A stretch of 64,000 nucleotides of DNA, from positions 868,857 to 932,856 of the forward strand of contig NW_006763295.1 in the NCBI RefSeq assembly GCF_000218685.1. The letters run 5' to 3'. Made by a program: the position numbers and the translations under genes. Below are positions 34,462-47,400 of the stretch, in pieces. The first letter of the stretch is position 1; the number at the start of each line of letters is the position of its first letter. The notes under the pieces were generated by a model. The model was not told the DNA's origin. It worked only from the letters and a program-made list of their open reading frames with translations, and searched no databases. Origin of the DNA: Serpula lacrymans var. lacrymans S7.9 (taxonomy: Eukaryota; Basidiomycota; Agaricomycetes; Boletales; Serpulaceae).

Positions 34462-36088
34462 ACTTGCTGCTACTGTTACCGTTGCTCGTGCCGAGTTGAT
34501 TCGCTGGTCAAACCGCTTTTTTATTTCGTTATCGACACAATTTTGTCAAACTGGCCGTCAACTATGCCCAATTATGCCCTATGCTCTCCACCTCTGCTCG
34601 TCTCTATTTTTTTTTTTTTTTTTTTTGCTCTCTCATCTCATTGTTTCTTATCTGTACTTGTGCGTTCGTGCGTGTGAAAATGCACTTGACTATCTTTATT
34701 TTCTTCCTAGGTTGCTGAGCGTGTCCGAGTACGTTTTCTTAATTGCTTGGGGGGAGTGCAGGGGGCGTCTGCATACCTATCATTGAACGATCAATTTTTT
34801 TTTTGGAGTCTGTGTTAACAACTCTTTTCTTGCCCCGCCTCTTTCCTTTTCTTTCACTTTCTCATCCCCTTTTCAATTCTACCTTGTACACATTTTGCCA
34901 TGTACGATTTGCGTATATACCCAATAGAATTTGCCTTTGGGCTGCCGTTTGCGTGTTAGCTGGATTTTCAATATGATCTGCTCTGACACTAGAATGCTTT
35001 TTGGGCGCTTGAAGTTGTTTCGTTATAGGATGGGGGCGCTAGTATCTCCATTTTCCGGTGAATCGGGGATACTCCATGGCTGTACCCCGGGGATTCTCAA
35101 AGGACAAAAAACCGACGGCATGACGGCATGATATCATGATGTGGTACTTTTTGTTAGTCACTCGTTATAATTATACTGGACAATAACTCGGATCCGATAA
35201 ATGTGCATTTATGCATATCTTATGATGTGACTCGGCGCATTCCCTTTGTGTGGCTCACTGCTCCCTGACTCTGACTCGAGGAACTCCATCTGCTACTAGA
35301 CTAGTACTGCAACTGCTACCGTACAGGGGGGCTGTGACAGGCGTGGGGTATCTGGGAGATGGGGGGCCTGTTTGACAGCTTACAGGATGGCAGTGGCAGG
35401 TGACCGGACCTCATATGGGCCTCATAGATGGCGAGCGCGGGTTCTGAGCTCGAGAGAGCGCTGGGATGACTAGGTAAGGGAGGGGAAAAGATGGCAAGAT
35501 GGCATGGATGGAAGTTGTCGATGGTAGTGGCTATTAGCGAAGGATCATGATGTTTCGAGTGGATGGGTTCTGGAAGGATGTGTAAACTGTCAATGGGGTG
35601 GTCCATTGGAGACGCTGGCCAAGTGCTAGTATGTCAGTACTAGTACTAGGATTTAGCACAATACAACCGATGGGCGCCCATCATGACAGGACATTATGGA
35701 TCATGATTCGTAGATTGGATAGTTGCGAGTTGCCAATGGCTGGATCTCATAGAGCCATGACGATGGTGGACCTAATGTGAGATGATGGCGATGTGAGATT
35801 GGGGGGAGGTAGGAGGATATCTGAACTCTCGGTGATTTACAGATTGCAGTCAATAGACAGATAACGCGATTTTTTCCAGATAGATCCGCCGAGGTCGAGT
35901 GGCTATATCGTACAATCAGTCTTTACTAGCTTATCGTATTCACGTATTCCTATATCGCATCATATGCATCTTCCGCGCCTTCTACCGTGGTCCCCGAATC
36001 TGCACTCCGAAATTGCGAACCTGCGAAAGGGTGGATGGGTTGATGAGTTCATGAATGGGGGGTTGTTTGGTTTCGAGGGCCCCACCGA
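34462..36088. other. intergenic region downstream of cyclin
   Basis: Starts with the T-rich 3' UTR of the cyclin gene (T-runs at 34607 and 34795). No gene recognised up to the small unknown minus-strand gene. Confidence 0.5.
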
Positions 36089-36746
36089 TCAGATATTGAA
36101 GAAGGCGAGTGGATCGTCAGCCCGCTGAATGGCCTTCCAGATATGCGGGTGACCATCCGCATCTAACCCAGCTTCTGCAATGTGAAGAGAGTGGAACGTC
36201 ACATCCTCTTCTCCCTAATCACTTATACATATAAGTATGACAGCGAAGCGCTTTCCGGGGCGCTATTAAAGACAGAGATCAAACTTACCCTGTTTGGGGG
36301 ATCATGTATCCTGGAAGACGGCACGATAAGCAAGAGCGTCAGTGTCAGGCTGAGTATGGATGGTGATGATAGGGGGGCCCCCGGGGGAAGAAGGGTGGTC
36401 GTTGTACACACCTGACATGAACGAAGCCCTGGCCCTCAGCATCATTGACAGCTGGGATTCTGATCTTTCCCAGGATGATCGTCCCATAGCTGACTGCACC
36501 GGTACGTATCTCGATCAGGTCGTTTTCGACGCTAAAGTGCGTGAGCTGGGCATCGCTCAGGTCTTTGACGCGCAGGAACGTCCTGGGGTCGTGCTTGTCC
36601 CAATCGTGCCGGGTCTTGATGAGGTCGTGTTTGATGGTGTGGAGGACGTGGTTGAAGGCCTCGATGGCTTTCTCGTGTGGAGCGTGCGCTGCGACGAGGT
36701 TGACTTCCTCTTCAGAGGCTGTGAATGCGATGTTGAGTCCTGTGAT
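36089..36746 (-). CDS. unrecognised small protein, 5' end unresolved
   Basis: An exon chain with consistent phase, function unknown. Exon at about 36746-36412 reads GLNIAFTASEEEVNLVAAHA, continues with HLIKTRHDWDKHDPRTFLRV-like sequence and ends EGQGFVHVR. A 101-nt intron (36311-36411) leads to a 22-nt micro-exon 36289-36310 (IHDPPNR), then a 74-nt intron and a last exon 36214-36089: GEEDVTFHSLHIAEAGLDAD, then HPHIWKAIQRADDPLAFFNI, stop at 36089. All introns are GT-AG. I could not place the start: an ATG 40 bases upstream would need a 34-nt intron, shorter than any other here. Without splicing, the frame ends in the first intron. Confidence 0.5.
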
Positions 36747-39700
36747 CTATATGAATGAATGAAGCAGCCTCACCCATTATATTGATAGCTGTGGACAGTA
36801 ATGTGGTTTGAAGGTGTTCTGCAAAAGGCTTTCACCCCAACAAGGCTGTAACTATAGTCACGATGTGTGGAGGCTTGGAGTGTGAAATCTAATCTAATCT
36901 TTCGACTGCGGGTCGATTACGTAAAGCGGCGTTCACGTTCACACCCGATATGTTTTAGTCGCCGTTGCTTGCCAATGAAACCATGTAGATTGGAGGGAAC
37001 GAAACGACAGCTATAGCCTATGGCGATGAGCTCGTGATGTTTCTGGGGGTGAGCTACAGTTCATGACGACGATGGCAGATCGTGAGCTAAAATGCATGCA
37101 TTTCCAGTAGTTGCGCCGTCGTTGCCAGCTTCGATGAGTCGAAACAGGTTTGATTGACCCGCTACTAATACTGTGCAGGGTTGCGATCACTAAATATCTA
37201 TACAGGTCTTGTCAACGAACGATAAGGCTGTCCATCGAATCATTTTACGCTTACTTTTCATGGCCATATGAATGGAAAAGAAACAGCACAGTGGGTCAAG
37301 GTACAGTAAAAAAATTGACCGGTGGGCCGGGCGAGCCGCCATGGCACGAAGGAAAAACCAGAAGTGCGTAAAAACGACGGGGAGACAACCACGCACCCCT
37401 CTTTTGGCTCCTTCTACATTCCACAATCTGTCTGTCGATTTATTCCGGTGAACGTCAGTTGCTGTGATGATGACATTAGGGCAGTTTTCTGTGGCTTACC
37501 TTCTGTTGTAAAATCACTTGGGGGGTTCCTGCTCCATCCGAATACTGCCACATGTCAGGCCGACCCTCAAGAGTTTACTCCATGTTCCGTGAACACCGTG
37601 TACGCTCGATTTGCGTGCAAGGGCGGAATACGACATGAAGGTCGCGATCGTGAGCTAATATCACATAACGTCGGCGGGCACAGAAGGCTGCAACGCTGCT
37701 TCAGCAGAGATTCTACGCTTCCGCCATGTTTTTTTTAATACTTTACCGAACTGCTCCGATGTTGGATATTCAATTTTCCGTGGATTTATTCAGTGGGTCT
37801 TCAATGACCATCCACGAATGGGCGCTACTGTCATGAACATCCTTCACTTCATCGGGGCTTTCGTACCACCGGCTGTATTGTTCCCATCAATGACAACCTT
37901 CACAACACATTTGATAGAAGGCGAGTAGTGTGTTTGCCTCATGTACGGGGAATCCGAGCTCACCTAACAGTTACAGTATTGATTCAGCATTGCTCTCACA
38001 AAAGTCCAAAACCCGCGCAAACTCAGATGGGACGGCCTTACGTCGAGTATGATCAAATAGCAACTGTCACTATTTGATTCTACCCCCAATATGTCAATCA
38101 AGTCTCCGACACGGTGAAGATGGAGGCGGATATAGCGTCTTATCCATAAGTTTTAGCCTGACTTTGAGTGAAGAGAGCTCTGGTCGTAGTTGATCGTCGG
38201 CCTTGTCTCAAACGGCCGCTGCAATCACCGAAAATACGCCACAAAGACCACGCCGTTAACTCAGGCTCTTCATTTGATCACTGCAAGAGCGTCTTTACCC
38301 CGCTCAACACTAGGTCAAGCTCTTTCTTAATACCCATGAGGTTCTACGGTACATCCTACAACCAATCATCTGTCATAAGGCCATGGCGCTCGGCATCTCC
38401 CTTCAGGCAGCATCGGCGATGTTACCTGCCACCGGCCCTGGAGAAACAAGGTTCGTGTACTTGAGATGCCGTTTCTGTGCATGTTATCTGCATGTTTTGT
38501 TGTTATCTTGGTGTGATATTGCGGGGAACTAATATCCCAGCAGCACGAATAAATGACCAGAACATGGTCGAAAACAGGTGCGGCCATCATGAAATTGAAT
38601 TCTTCTCCCCCTTTTTGATAACGATACTCTCTCAAGTACTAACCAACTTTGTTAAGACCTAGCGCCTTCTCATTCTAAACTATTCAGATGACCTTCCATG
38701 TAGTCTTCTGATGGGCCAGAGACAGTGCCGTAATGGCATAGTAAAGAAAAGAAAATGAATATACACGCAAAATTCTAGTCATGAGAGCAAATTTGGTTAT
38801 ATCTATTCTATCCACGGTGCTTCTCCCGCGATTTTCCGTGAATCTTGAAGTGCATGTCATAATCTTATATTTGAGGCCAACGTTCCTATTCAAGCTGGAT
38901 CGCTCGACTTACGCTGTAGCAAGCTGAAGACTCAAAGTACATGGTGTTTCTCATGTTATTCAGCTTTCCGATTTGAAGTATTCTGTCAGAGTGACATTCC
39001 ACGTTGGCAATGTTGATTTTTACATCATAGATCTGCCCCCCCTTTAAATCGAGGACTTGCTTTACGATATTCACCTGGCACCTGCTGTGCTGCATTAAAA
39101 AAAATATCGAATTCGTGTGGTGTGCGTCGCCTCGCCAAGATATTCTTCGTCACGGCGACATGAGCTTGTCCAAAACTGTCCGTTTCACATCCAATTTTGT
39201 ACTCCACATTTTTTGATATGACGTTGCACCACCAAGGCCGCCGTGACTTTGAGGTGTGTGCCGCATTTCCTCGCTGAGTACATAGCGACGAAATTATAAT
39301 CACGAAGCTGATGCCAGGGTAATTTCTCAACTGGACAGGCCAAGACCAGCCCAGTGATCAGAATTGGCCTTGCCAATTAGTCGTGTCTACACCCCCCTCA
39401 ACCAGCCTGTTCCTCGGTGCGCCGGAAGTGACTAACTTCTGTCTAGAAGAATAATAACATGTAATCGTTTTAACGTATTTTTGTACAGGTCTTTCCTCTC
39501 TGCATTTCAAAAGGGGCTCATCTATTAGCTCGCGCGCCCTTTTACGCATTTTTATTATTATTTAAATTGAGCAGGTGCTTTACTACACGCACCGATATGT
39601 AATTGTTTCCGGGGCTAATTGGCGCAGCCTGCAGCTGTTAAATGCACGGATTCCGAGTCAGAAGACGACTAAGAGGGTACGATTCGGAGGATGAGCGTTT

Positions 39701-40910
39701 CGTCTCCACGATCACTTATTAGCCGTGCACTAGAACGTCCTCGGTTTCTAATAATCGCACATGGTACATATAAATCGATCGAACAGCCCTCCATCTTTTT
39801 GATTCATGAAAGATCGGACATCCACCTATCAGATGGTCTGGATATCATCCCAGATCCCCTCAACTGTGTAAAAGCTATCCGTCCGGGTGCTCTTGGGTGG
39901 GTGGGGGCTGACATGATGGACAAGAGTGGGCTATTCAGTTTAGAACCCATGCGTGTTCCTCGAGCATATTTGGCAGGGTGGATTGGCGTGGCCGTTCGTA
40001 GCCTGAAATTGGAGACATACCTTCTCTAATCTATCCTATACTTGCCCACCCAACCCAGTGACCTGGCCGCATCGATAATCATGATACTCACGGCGTAAAC
40101 ACTCTTCCAAATCGAAGTAATGCAGCCATTGTTCTAATCAGTACCTTTCTGTTTGAAATACTCATGTCGGTATTTCTTTTTATAACCATATAGGTCCGGT
40201 CACTGAACGGATTTAGGCTTGCAGTGACTGTATCAACTGTTTTATTTTTTTTGCTCTTGTTACTGGGGGCTGTTACGACGATCAAACCGCTCATTTCAAG
40301 TTCCCGGCCAGCAAATCACATCCTTAAGCATACATGATTTCCCCTTTTCGTTGCGTGGCGTCTTTTAGTGCACTGCCAAAAGATTTGGCGCCATGGCACT
40401 TGCACTGTAGCATCCCATCGATGGGACTTGAAAAGTCTGGGAAATTTATCTCTCGAAAATCATGACCGCGTGACATGTCTACCACTAGTATGGAATGATA
40501 GGGACCTATTATCCTTTTGAGATAATGACACGCACAGCTTGCCAACATACACTTGCATCCATGAACGTTGATCACAGCCAAGTGATACTTACGACCTGAT
40601 TGATGTTACACACACTGATCCGCGCATGACTTTCTTATCTAGGGACTGTTGGATAATCAACATGCTATTTCTATATTCATGAAAGGCTATTGCAGAATGA
40701 ACACCAAAGCAATGTGCGCAGAGCTAAACATGCATAGGACTGTGTCAGTGGTAATTAAATATAAGTAGATCAGAGTTAGCTATTAGTACAGTCTATTTCC
40801 GAGGGGGAAAAGAAGGGAGGGCTATCTGTACACCGTTTGAGGATGAAATGAAAAATGAACGAAAATGAACGAAAAAGAAAAGGAGACTGGTCACAGATAA
40901 TATAAAATAA
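36747..40910. other. 4.2-kb region with no supported gene
   Basis: Short open frames occur on both strands (for example + 37322-37738, + 39691-40029, minus 39025-39330), but none carries a recognisable domain or chain of exons. The sequence is mixed in composition, AT-rich in 38600-39600. It could hold decayed genes or noncoding RNA. I see nothing I can name. Confidence 0.4.
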
Positions 40911-43871
40911 CTATACAATAAGGACCTTCAAGTCCGAATCTTTCATGACCGTCCGCCAATCAGCACCAGGCAAACCCTGGTCTAATCGTTTCCAAACCTG
41001 AAAGAAGTTCAGTTAAAGTGAAAAGGGGCAATGGTGATGACAAAAGGCTTACTTGAAGCACAATCTGTTCGGACGTTTCGATTTCATAACAGCCTGTGGG
41101 TAGATAAGTCATGTTACATACTAAGACACGTTGTTAAGGATGCTCACATTGTGTCCTATGACAAATAAGGGGTTTTAGTACCTCATAAGAATAGATCAGC
41201 GATTGGACGAACCTGAAGGCCTCGAAAACTTGCGCTACCCTCGTGCGATTAGAGCCATATGTATGAGAAGCGGCGATGATGACGGGCCAAATCAAGCTAT
41301 AGAAGAAGAGAGTTGGGCACGCATTAAGAGGGTTCTGGAAGATGACGTACTCGACCCCCATTTTCTGAGATGTGCATTCTAAAGCGAGAGTTAATATCGT
41401 GTCTGTACACGCCTGCACTAAAGGGTCCACAGGCGAGGCGTGAAGTACATCTCGGAGCAAGAGAATCTATCCGAGTGATAATCAGTCGTGTGCCGTCAAA
41501 TATAGACATCTCGTAACCAACTTGGGCGGCTTTCTGGTACATACGGTTTCCCCTGTGGACACGAGGTGGAGCGTCCACCCGTGGATCCACCCAATTCTCT
41601 AGCTGGCTGTAGTACTCATGACACTGTGCTGTTGTATCCGCCTCGATGCTACTGCTGCTGCTACTGCCCTCGCCGATAACTTCAGAGATCCGCGCGGTTC
41701 CGTGAAGAACACGAGAAACAAACGAGGTGATCTGTATTGAGAGCGTGTGCCATGAGCCAAGCCAAGCCTGCGGAGTATTTCCTAATACGTACTTCTGCGA
41801 GAACAGGAATGAAAGCTCGTGACATGCCAAACACCTGCTCTACGTATGAAAAATTCGCCTGTGACTCATCTAGCCTACACAACCTGTTGGAGAAGCACCA
41901 CAGCATAACGTCAAAAAGAAGCTCACCACCAGCTATTCGAAGTCGAATTCAGGACAGTTGGTGCTTCGCCATTCGCCAAGCACGCTGTGGGATTGATAGG
42001 AGTGAGAAATCTATGCGAGGTAGGCAATTCGATCGAATTTACCGGCCACGTCATAAACAGCCAGTATCTCGAGAAGCAGTCTCGTTCTTGCGATCTGGTC
42101 CGGCGAACCTGACTTCATATTGAAACTGCTGGCAAGGAGTGAAGTTGGACCGCCTCTAATTCTGACTAACGTTTTCGCCAAATCCATGTTTTTGGACCAA
42201 TTTCGACCACCCGAGAAAATCTGAAGGGGGAGGGGGGGCGGTACTCAATTCTGAACACAGACAGATAGACTCAAAAACTTAAATCACTCACGTCCATCAA
42301 TGCTATGGCCATAGACGTAGCCAGCGAGGCATCACTCTGAGCACCCTCCATAGTTGCACAGGCTTTGGCAAGCAGTTGCTTTGAGTTCATTCGGAATGAA
42401 TGACCCAGTTGAAGCATCTCTTCAGCGGAACCTTGGTTGACGCCGCTCTGGGAGAGCAAGAATGATCGGTGGATGGCCGCAACACCCAATAAAGCCATGC
42501 GCAAGGCTTCAGCAGAAGTATCAGACCCGGGAGGGTGGTTGAATATCAGAGGGAGATTAGCAGCGACAATTGGGTTCTCAGATGGGATGGCCATTATGAA
42601 GCTCAAGGAATTATCGCAGTAATGACGGATCTTTGAAGAGAACATAAAATATCATCATTCTCATTGGTATCTAGCATGTTGATCATTAGACGAAGAGTGC
42701 CCCACCAAGTTCCTCTCCTGGACAGTAGAAAACTATGCAAAACAATACTGCGCTAAGTGGTCTTGTAAACGTAGTTTTGAAGGGCCACCTACGTATGGTT
42801 CAAGAGGATCCACGTTGGAGACCATGGACGGGTTAGTGTTCCAGTGATGGAGGGGAGGGGGATGTGCCATTGAACGAATTCCGAGGGTATGCTGATTAGG
42901 TTGAATCCGAGAAGAGTGAGAAGAATGAGAATGCAAAGGTGGATTGGTATAGGCAGATTCGTATCGCGGCTGCTGTGTAGGTGGGTATGCTGACATTTCA
43001 GGTATTACAGAGAGAACGTTATTAGGATGCGTGTTTTGGTTTTGCTGGTGGTGCTGGAGCTGCATAGGGTATCCTTGCTGTGGACTGCACGAAAAAGTAA
43101 GTATAGACGGGCCAGGATGGGCTAGACCGGACACCCACATTTGGCGACGTGACATGTCTGGCTCCGAGCCTATCGGAGGGCCTTGAGTGTACGGTTCACT
43201 AGAAAAGGCGTTAATGGGGGTGTTGGAGCTATATCAGACGCGTGGCAGCTACCTGTGGCGACGAGCCATCATGGGCGGGATTCCATAGTCGACAGGACCT
43301 CGTCTTGGAGGTGTGTTGTCGCGGGTTGGTGGAGTAGAAGCCTCCGATAAACCCGAAGACTCCGCGTTTGACGGGTGACCATCGACACTGTCCTTGCGAG
43401 GGGTAGCTTTCTTGCGAGCAGGGACGCCTTCTGGCCACGTACACTGGGATGAGCGTGAGTAGAGACAGCTGAGAGAGAAATGAGGCGGGAGGGCGTACGT
43501 CTCGCTGGCCATGGGTACATCGCATGCAGTTTGGTTTTGTTTCGTCACACTGGGGGAGGGTGAGTGAATGGGGGGAGGGAGAGGAGAAATGGGGGACCTT
43601 TATTTTTTTTACGCGGCATGTGAGACAACCTGTTTTGCTGCGGGTGTACTTTGGACGCTTTCTCTGCTGAGAGTCCTGGCGCTGTTGGGGTGCGACGACA
43701 TGGACGTGGCCCTGGGGAGGGGGGTAGTAGGCTGGAGGGATGTAGGCACTTTGTGCTGGGCTGGAAGAGGTCAGAAAGGAAGACAGGTGAGAAAGGGAGA
43801 ACTGACTAGGGGATGCTGTCTGCCATGTTATCTTGGATGGGAGGTAAACGATCGTCGAGGTGGGGAGACAT
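40911..43871 (-). CDS. Zn2Cys6 transcription factor with fungal-type activator domain
   Basis: Zinc-cluster regulator. Spliced N-terminal exons give MSPHLDDRLPPIQDNMADSI, a Tyr/Pro/Gln-rich stretch, a basic segment RKRPKYTRSK, then the binuclear cluster GCLTCRVKKIKCDETKPNC followed by MRCTHGQRDCTWPEG. All six cysteines are present; the cluster spans three exons (about 43640-43440), so it is invisible in any single frame. A Ser/Pro/Gln/His-rich linker follows (43400-42740). The long helical region includes NLPLIFNHPP and ALLGVAAIHRSFLL (42580-42460), characteristic of Fungal_trans_2-like domains, and runs to the stop at 40911 (DSDLKVLIV). The upstream ATG is 43871; the next in-frame ATG is 43826. 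Target genes unknown. Confidence 0.85.
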
Positions 43872-43875
43872 CGTT

Positions 43876-43883
43876 TTTATAGA
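43876..43883 (-). promoter_or_regulatory. TATA-like element next to the Zn2Cys6 start
   Basis: On the minus strand CTATAAAAACG lies only about 5 nt before the ATG at 43871. If it is a functional TATA box, transcripts would begin downstream of that ATG and translation would start at the next in-frame ATG (43826, MADSI). Confidence 0.35.
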
Positions 43884-46800
43884 GGTGTAATGGTGCTAGG
43901 AGGAAGCAGGGAAGGTGCAAGGGTGGAAAATGGACGGAGACGACACCATTGTTACGGGTCCGGATATCGGGTTAGATCACTAAATCCAGATCTAAGGGTC
44001 GCGCTGTGTTGTAACAAATGCATTTTCAGCTCTGCCATAACATTTCCTATACGGAAGGTGGGGGTTTATTAATTTATTTCCACAGCATCACTTCCGCATC
44101 ACTTTTCTTTTCTTGTCTTCTAAATAGGTGGGAAATCAGCACACAATTCCACTCGCAGCTCACCCTCGTGCGTCCTGCACTGCAACCACTGTAGCCGCAC
44201 CACAAATTCACCATGATCCCGCCCCAAATGCATAGGCACCGACCGACAGATAATATCTATTATATTCGCAGATCACCTGCCTATCCCGGCCATGCCCCTG
44301 TGCTCCTCCGCCCTCATTGATGCGTACTCCATATCGGGAAGGAGTCCCCCGTCGCCGTCCGTCCCTCCTCTGATGGCTGATAATCAACTCCTCCATATCG
44401 ATAGCTCTATTAATCTCGACACCGCTCCCGTGACGCCCCATGTCTATCACGCGCCCGTGAACTCGACCTTCACCCAATCTGATTCTACATAATACCGTAA
44501 CTTGCCCTGCATATGGTCATCCACCCAGTCCGCAGCCCGACGCGCCCCACCATCACCCTTCAACGTACACTTTCCCTTCTCTACCGTGTATTTTTTATCT
44601 CTAATCTCCACCCACCCGCGGCATTTCCACACCCTCGTCATAACGAACTCCCCCAACGTAATTTCCTTTCAACTGACATCAAGGCAGTACATACCTCGAC
44701 ACCACCGTCGTTCCTTTCCCATCTTGCAGACCCCCACCCTGCCTTTGCGTTTTAACACCATTAACATCATCCTTCCACAACTTCTGTGGCGTACTACCTA
44801 ATGATGGCCGCAATCAGATTCGGGCGGTTTCTCTTTTTTCGAATTCGTCCTACCTTATAATACAACACGTTCCATTGACACATGGCAATCTTATTATATG
44901 ACAAGTCACACTACATGTGCTTTACACCCTATGATATATCAGAATCACTCGTTGTGGAATCCCTCACCTCCTTCACCTGCCCACACTCACACTACCACTC
45001 CATCTACTGTACGTCAAATCGCATACCGTTTCTCTTTCGTCACGGCATATCAGTATTCCTCATTTTATCCCAGCCATTCTTTCTCCTGCACCGGCTCTCT
45101 CCGAATATCTCGTAGCGTTACCGTGCTCTATCTCATAACGGCGGGTTACATCCTACGACAATAATAGAAATTGCCTATTCTTGATACCCCCCATCACGCC
45201 AAAAACTGAGTTCTGTTTGCAACGCCGAGGATCTTTTGGGTCTAAATATAAGGTACCGAGAGTTAAATCAGAAAGTGACGGAAAACAAAGGCCCTAAACA
45301 AAAGCTGTCAAACGGACGTTATCAGCGCCCTCTCTGCCACTGAGACTAGCCCATCTGCAGTAACACAAGCCTGCTATCATCTATCTATCCTATCATCTGA
45401 CCCCACCGAAAAGACCATTTGAGACATCAGCGCTGCTCATCAGCCTGCAATCGGACCGAATATTCATCATCCCATCTTTGTTTCACCATGTCTGCAACAG
45501 GGTCTTTTTTTTTGAGTCAGGCCCTGTTGGTATGACAAAAAGCTCGGCCCGGCTCCTGATTGGCATCTATCACAGTGGGATGGAGCTCGAAGACGCCTTT
45601 GGGGGCCAAAGGAGATGATTAACATCCCACAGTATTGATAAGCTCTTTCCGAAGTTCATGGAACCTCGAATCTTCCCCTGCGGAAACATAGACTACCGCA
45701 ACTGCCGCCATTAGACGGCGGCCCAAAGCCTCGGCAAATCACACCAACTTCAGCATGTCGCCCTGTCTGTTACCGGTGGAGGAAGCCGCACGCCGAAATC
45801 TCGACACTTCATTATCATCTTCATCATGAACAGTGCCTCGAGGCGCCACCAAGCCTGGGTGCCCTGCTAGCACATAGACATACGGGGAAAGCTCCATGCA
45901 GTCGACTGCTGGAGGCGTGAGCAACAATAGTCAGACTTGCACTGACCTTGATTCTAGTCCCTGCCAAAGTCCGCCGGCGTAGGCATAGGTTATCTGATTT
46001 CGAGGGATTTATGGTGCCATGGCATCAAAGGTCTCCAATTGTGTCAGCAGTGGGCCCAGGATCATGAACCTTACCACAGTTCAACGTTCACGACTGACGT
46101 GTCTTTTGAGGACGCAGATCCCGCATAAGCGTTCCGCGTACCTCGCTAGTACATAGTTTTTGCTCAAGATTGCCATCTGCAGGATCGTCCGTTGGATGAG
46201 AAAAGGCTCGCTTCGAGTCCCTCATACCGCGCGTAGGTTATGGTTCTGCGGCATGTCCTTTAAGGGGGCGTTGATCTCTCGAGCGCTCTAAGCGCTCCCG
46301 CGAACCTCTTTTGATGGCAAGGTCGGCATCCTAATTGTGGGTTCGAGTCTCACTCAGCTGCACAAGCGACGACGGACGCAGACTTTGTTGACCACCGGTC
46401 CCGTGCTAACAAGAGGCCCTTGTGCTCCCGTGCCAATAGATCCCTAGACCGTTGGAATCAGATAGAGAACATCCGGCTTAATCCAATCATCCAGGTGCCG
46501 ATTCGGATGGATGTTACCTGGTCACCCAGTCTAGCTCATGTTTGCCTTCGTAGGGCGAAATATACAATCCCATCAACATCTTTGTGTTCTGCTTCGGCAG
46601 ACTTGAGCCTTTTGGAAGATATAAGTCAGCAAATTACAGTAAAACAGTGGAAAATTTACCCACTTTGTCAGGTTCGTTGCTCCTTCGTAGCTGCGCAAAG
46701 GAGCAGGGTCGTATCCCTGCCGCATGAAGCAATCAAGTGTTGATGAAGGAACCAACTGTTGTGACCATGTACGGGTAGCGTGCCCTCACGGTACTAACAG

Positions 46801-47400
46801 ACGTTACTGATGGAACTTGAAAATGTGAGCTTCTTGACGTAAACCATATAACTTGACAGGTGGCTGCAGTTCACCTACGTGTCAAAACAACTTCTGTTTC
46901 ACTCAGCGGATCGGCGGTCGACCTTCATACACCGTACTGTCCGGGACTTACACGTAGGCAAATCCATTTGACCAAGACGAGTAGTGGTTGCGGCATAATT
47001 ATAATATCTAAATTTCTGCGAGACAGCGGCTACACGGCACATCACGAAGAGAAGCAGCTCAATCGTGCCACCACGGCGCACAAGTGGCTCACAAAACGTT
47101 CTGTTTCATTACTAGGGAACTATCAACATTGAAACATTGGCCTATATCGAACTGTCCGTTCCATTTGAGTGCGATTTTTGGATATCTGGAAGCTGTATAT
47201 GTGCTGTATGTGGTACGTATGCAAGAAGAAAGAAAAAAGAAAAAAAGAAGGAGAAATCGACAAGACATGGGGGAAATTCGACGGAAAAATAATCGGGAAA
47301 AAAGACCAACAAGAAAAGAAGGGAAATATTTGGTGATACAGAGATGTGCAACGCGGACAGATTGGCGAGCAGATTTATGTTCTTACATTCAACTTCTTCA
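43884..47400. other. 3.5-kb region, promoter of Zn2Cys6 gene and unassigned DNA
   Basis: 44100-45150 is pyrimidine-rich and gene-free. 45860-46260 contains two faintly similar segments (GCTAGYACATAG, TTCKAGTCCCT and GCGTAGG motifs in the same order, about 260 bp apart). A tRNA-like remnant follows at 46305-46362. Frames to 107 codons exist but show no domain. The end is the 3' UTR of the MAP kinase kinase. Confidence 0.4.
46305..46362 (+). pseudogene. possible tRNA-Arg(CCU) remnant
   Basis: The T arm is intact: GTGGG-TTCGAGT-CTCAC at 46337-46353. Just before it is GGTCGGCATCCTAA, which resembles the 5' side and loop of a CCU anticodon arm. The 3' side of the anticodon stem is missing, and no 5' acceptor strand pairs with the sequence after the T arm. 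It therefore cannot fold as a tRNA. Confidence 0.4.

Noticed and set aside
39691..40029. 112-codon + strand frame beginning with ATG
   Set aside because: No domain or splice context; composition not distinguishable from chance.
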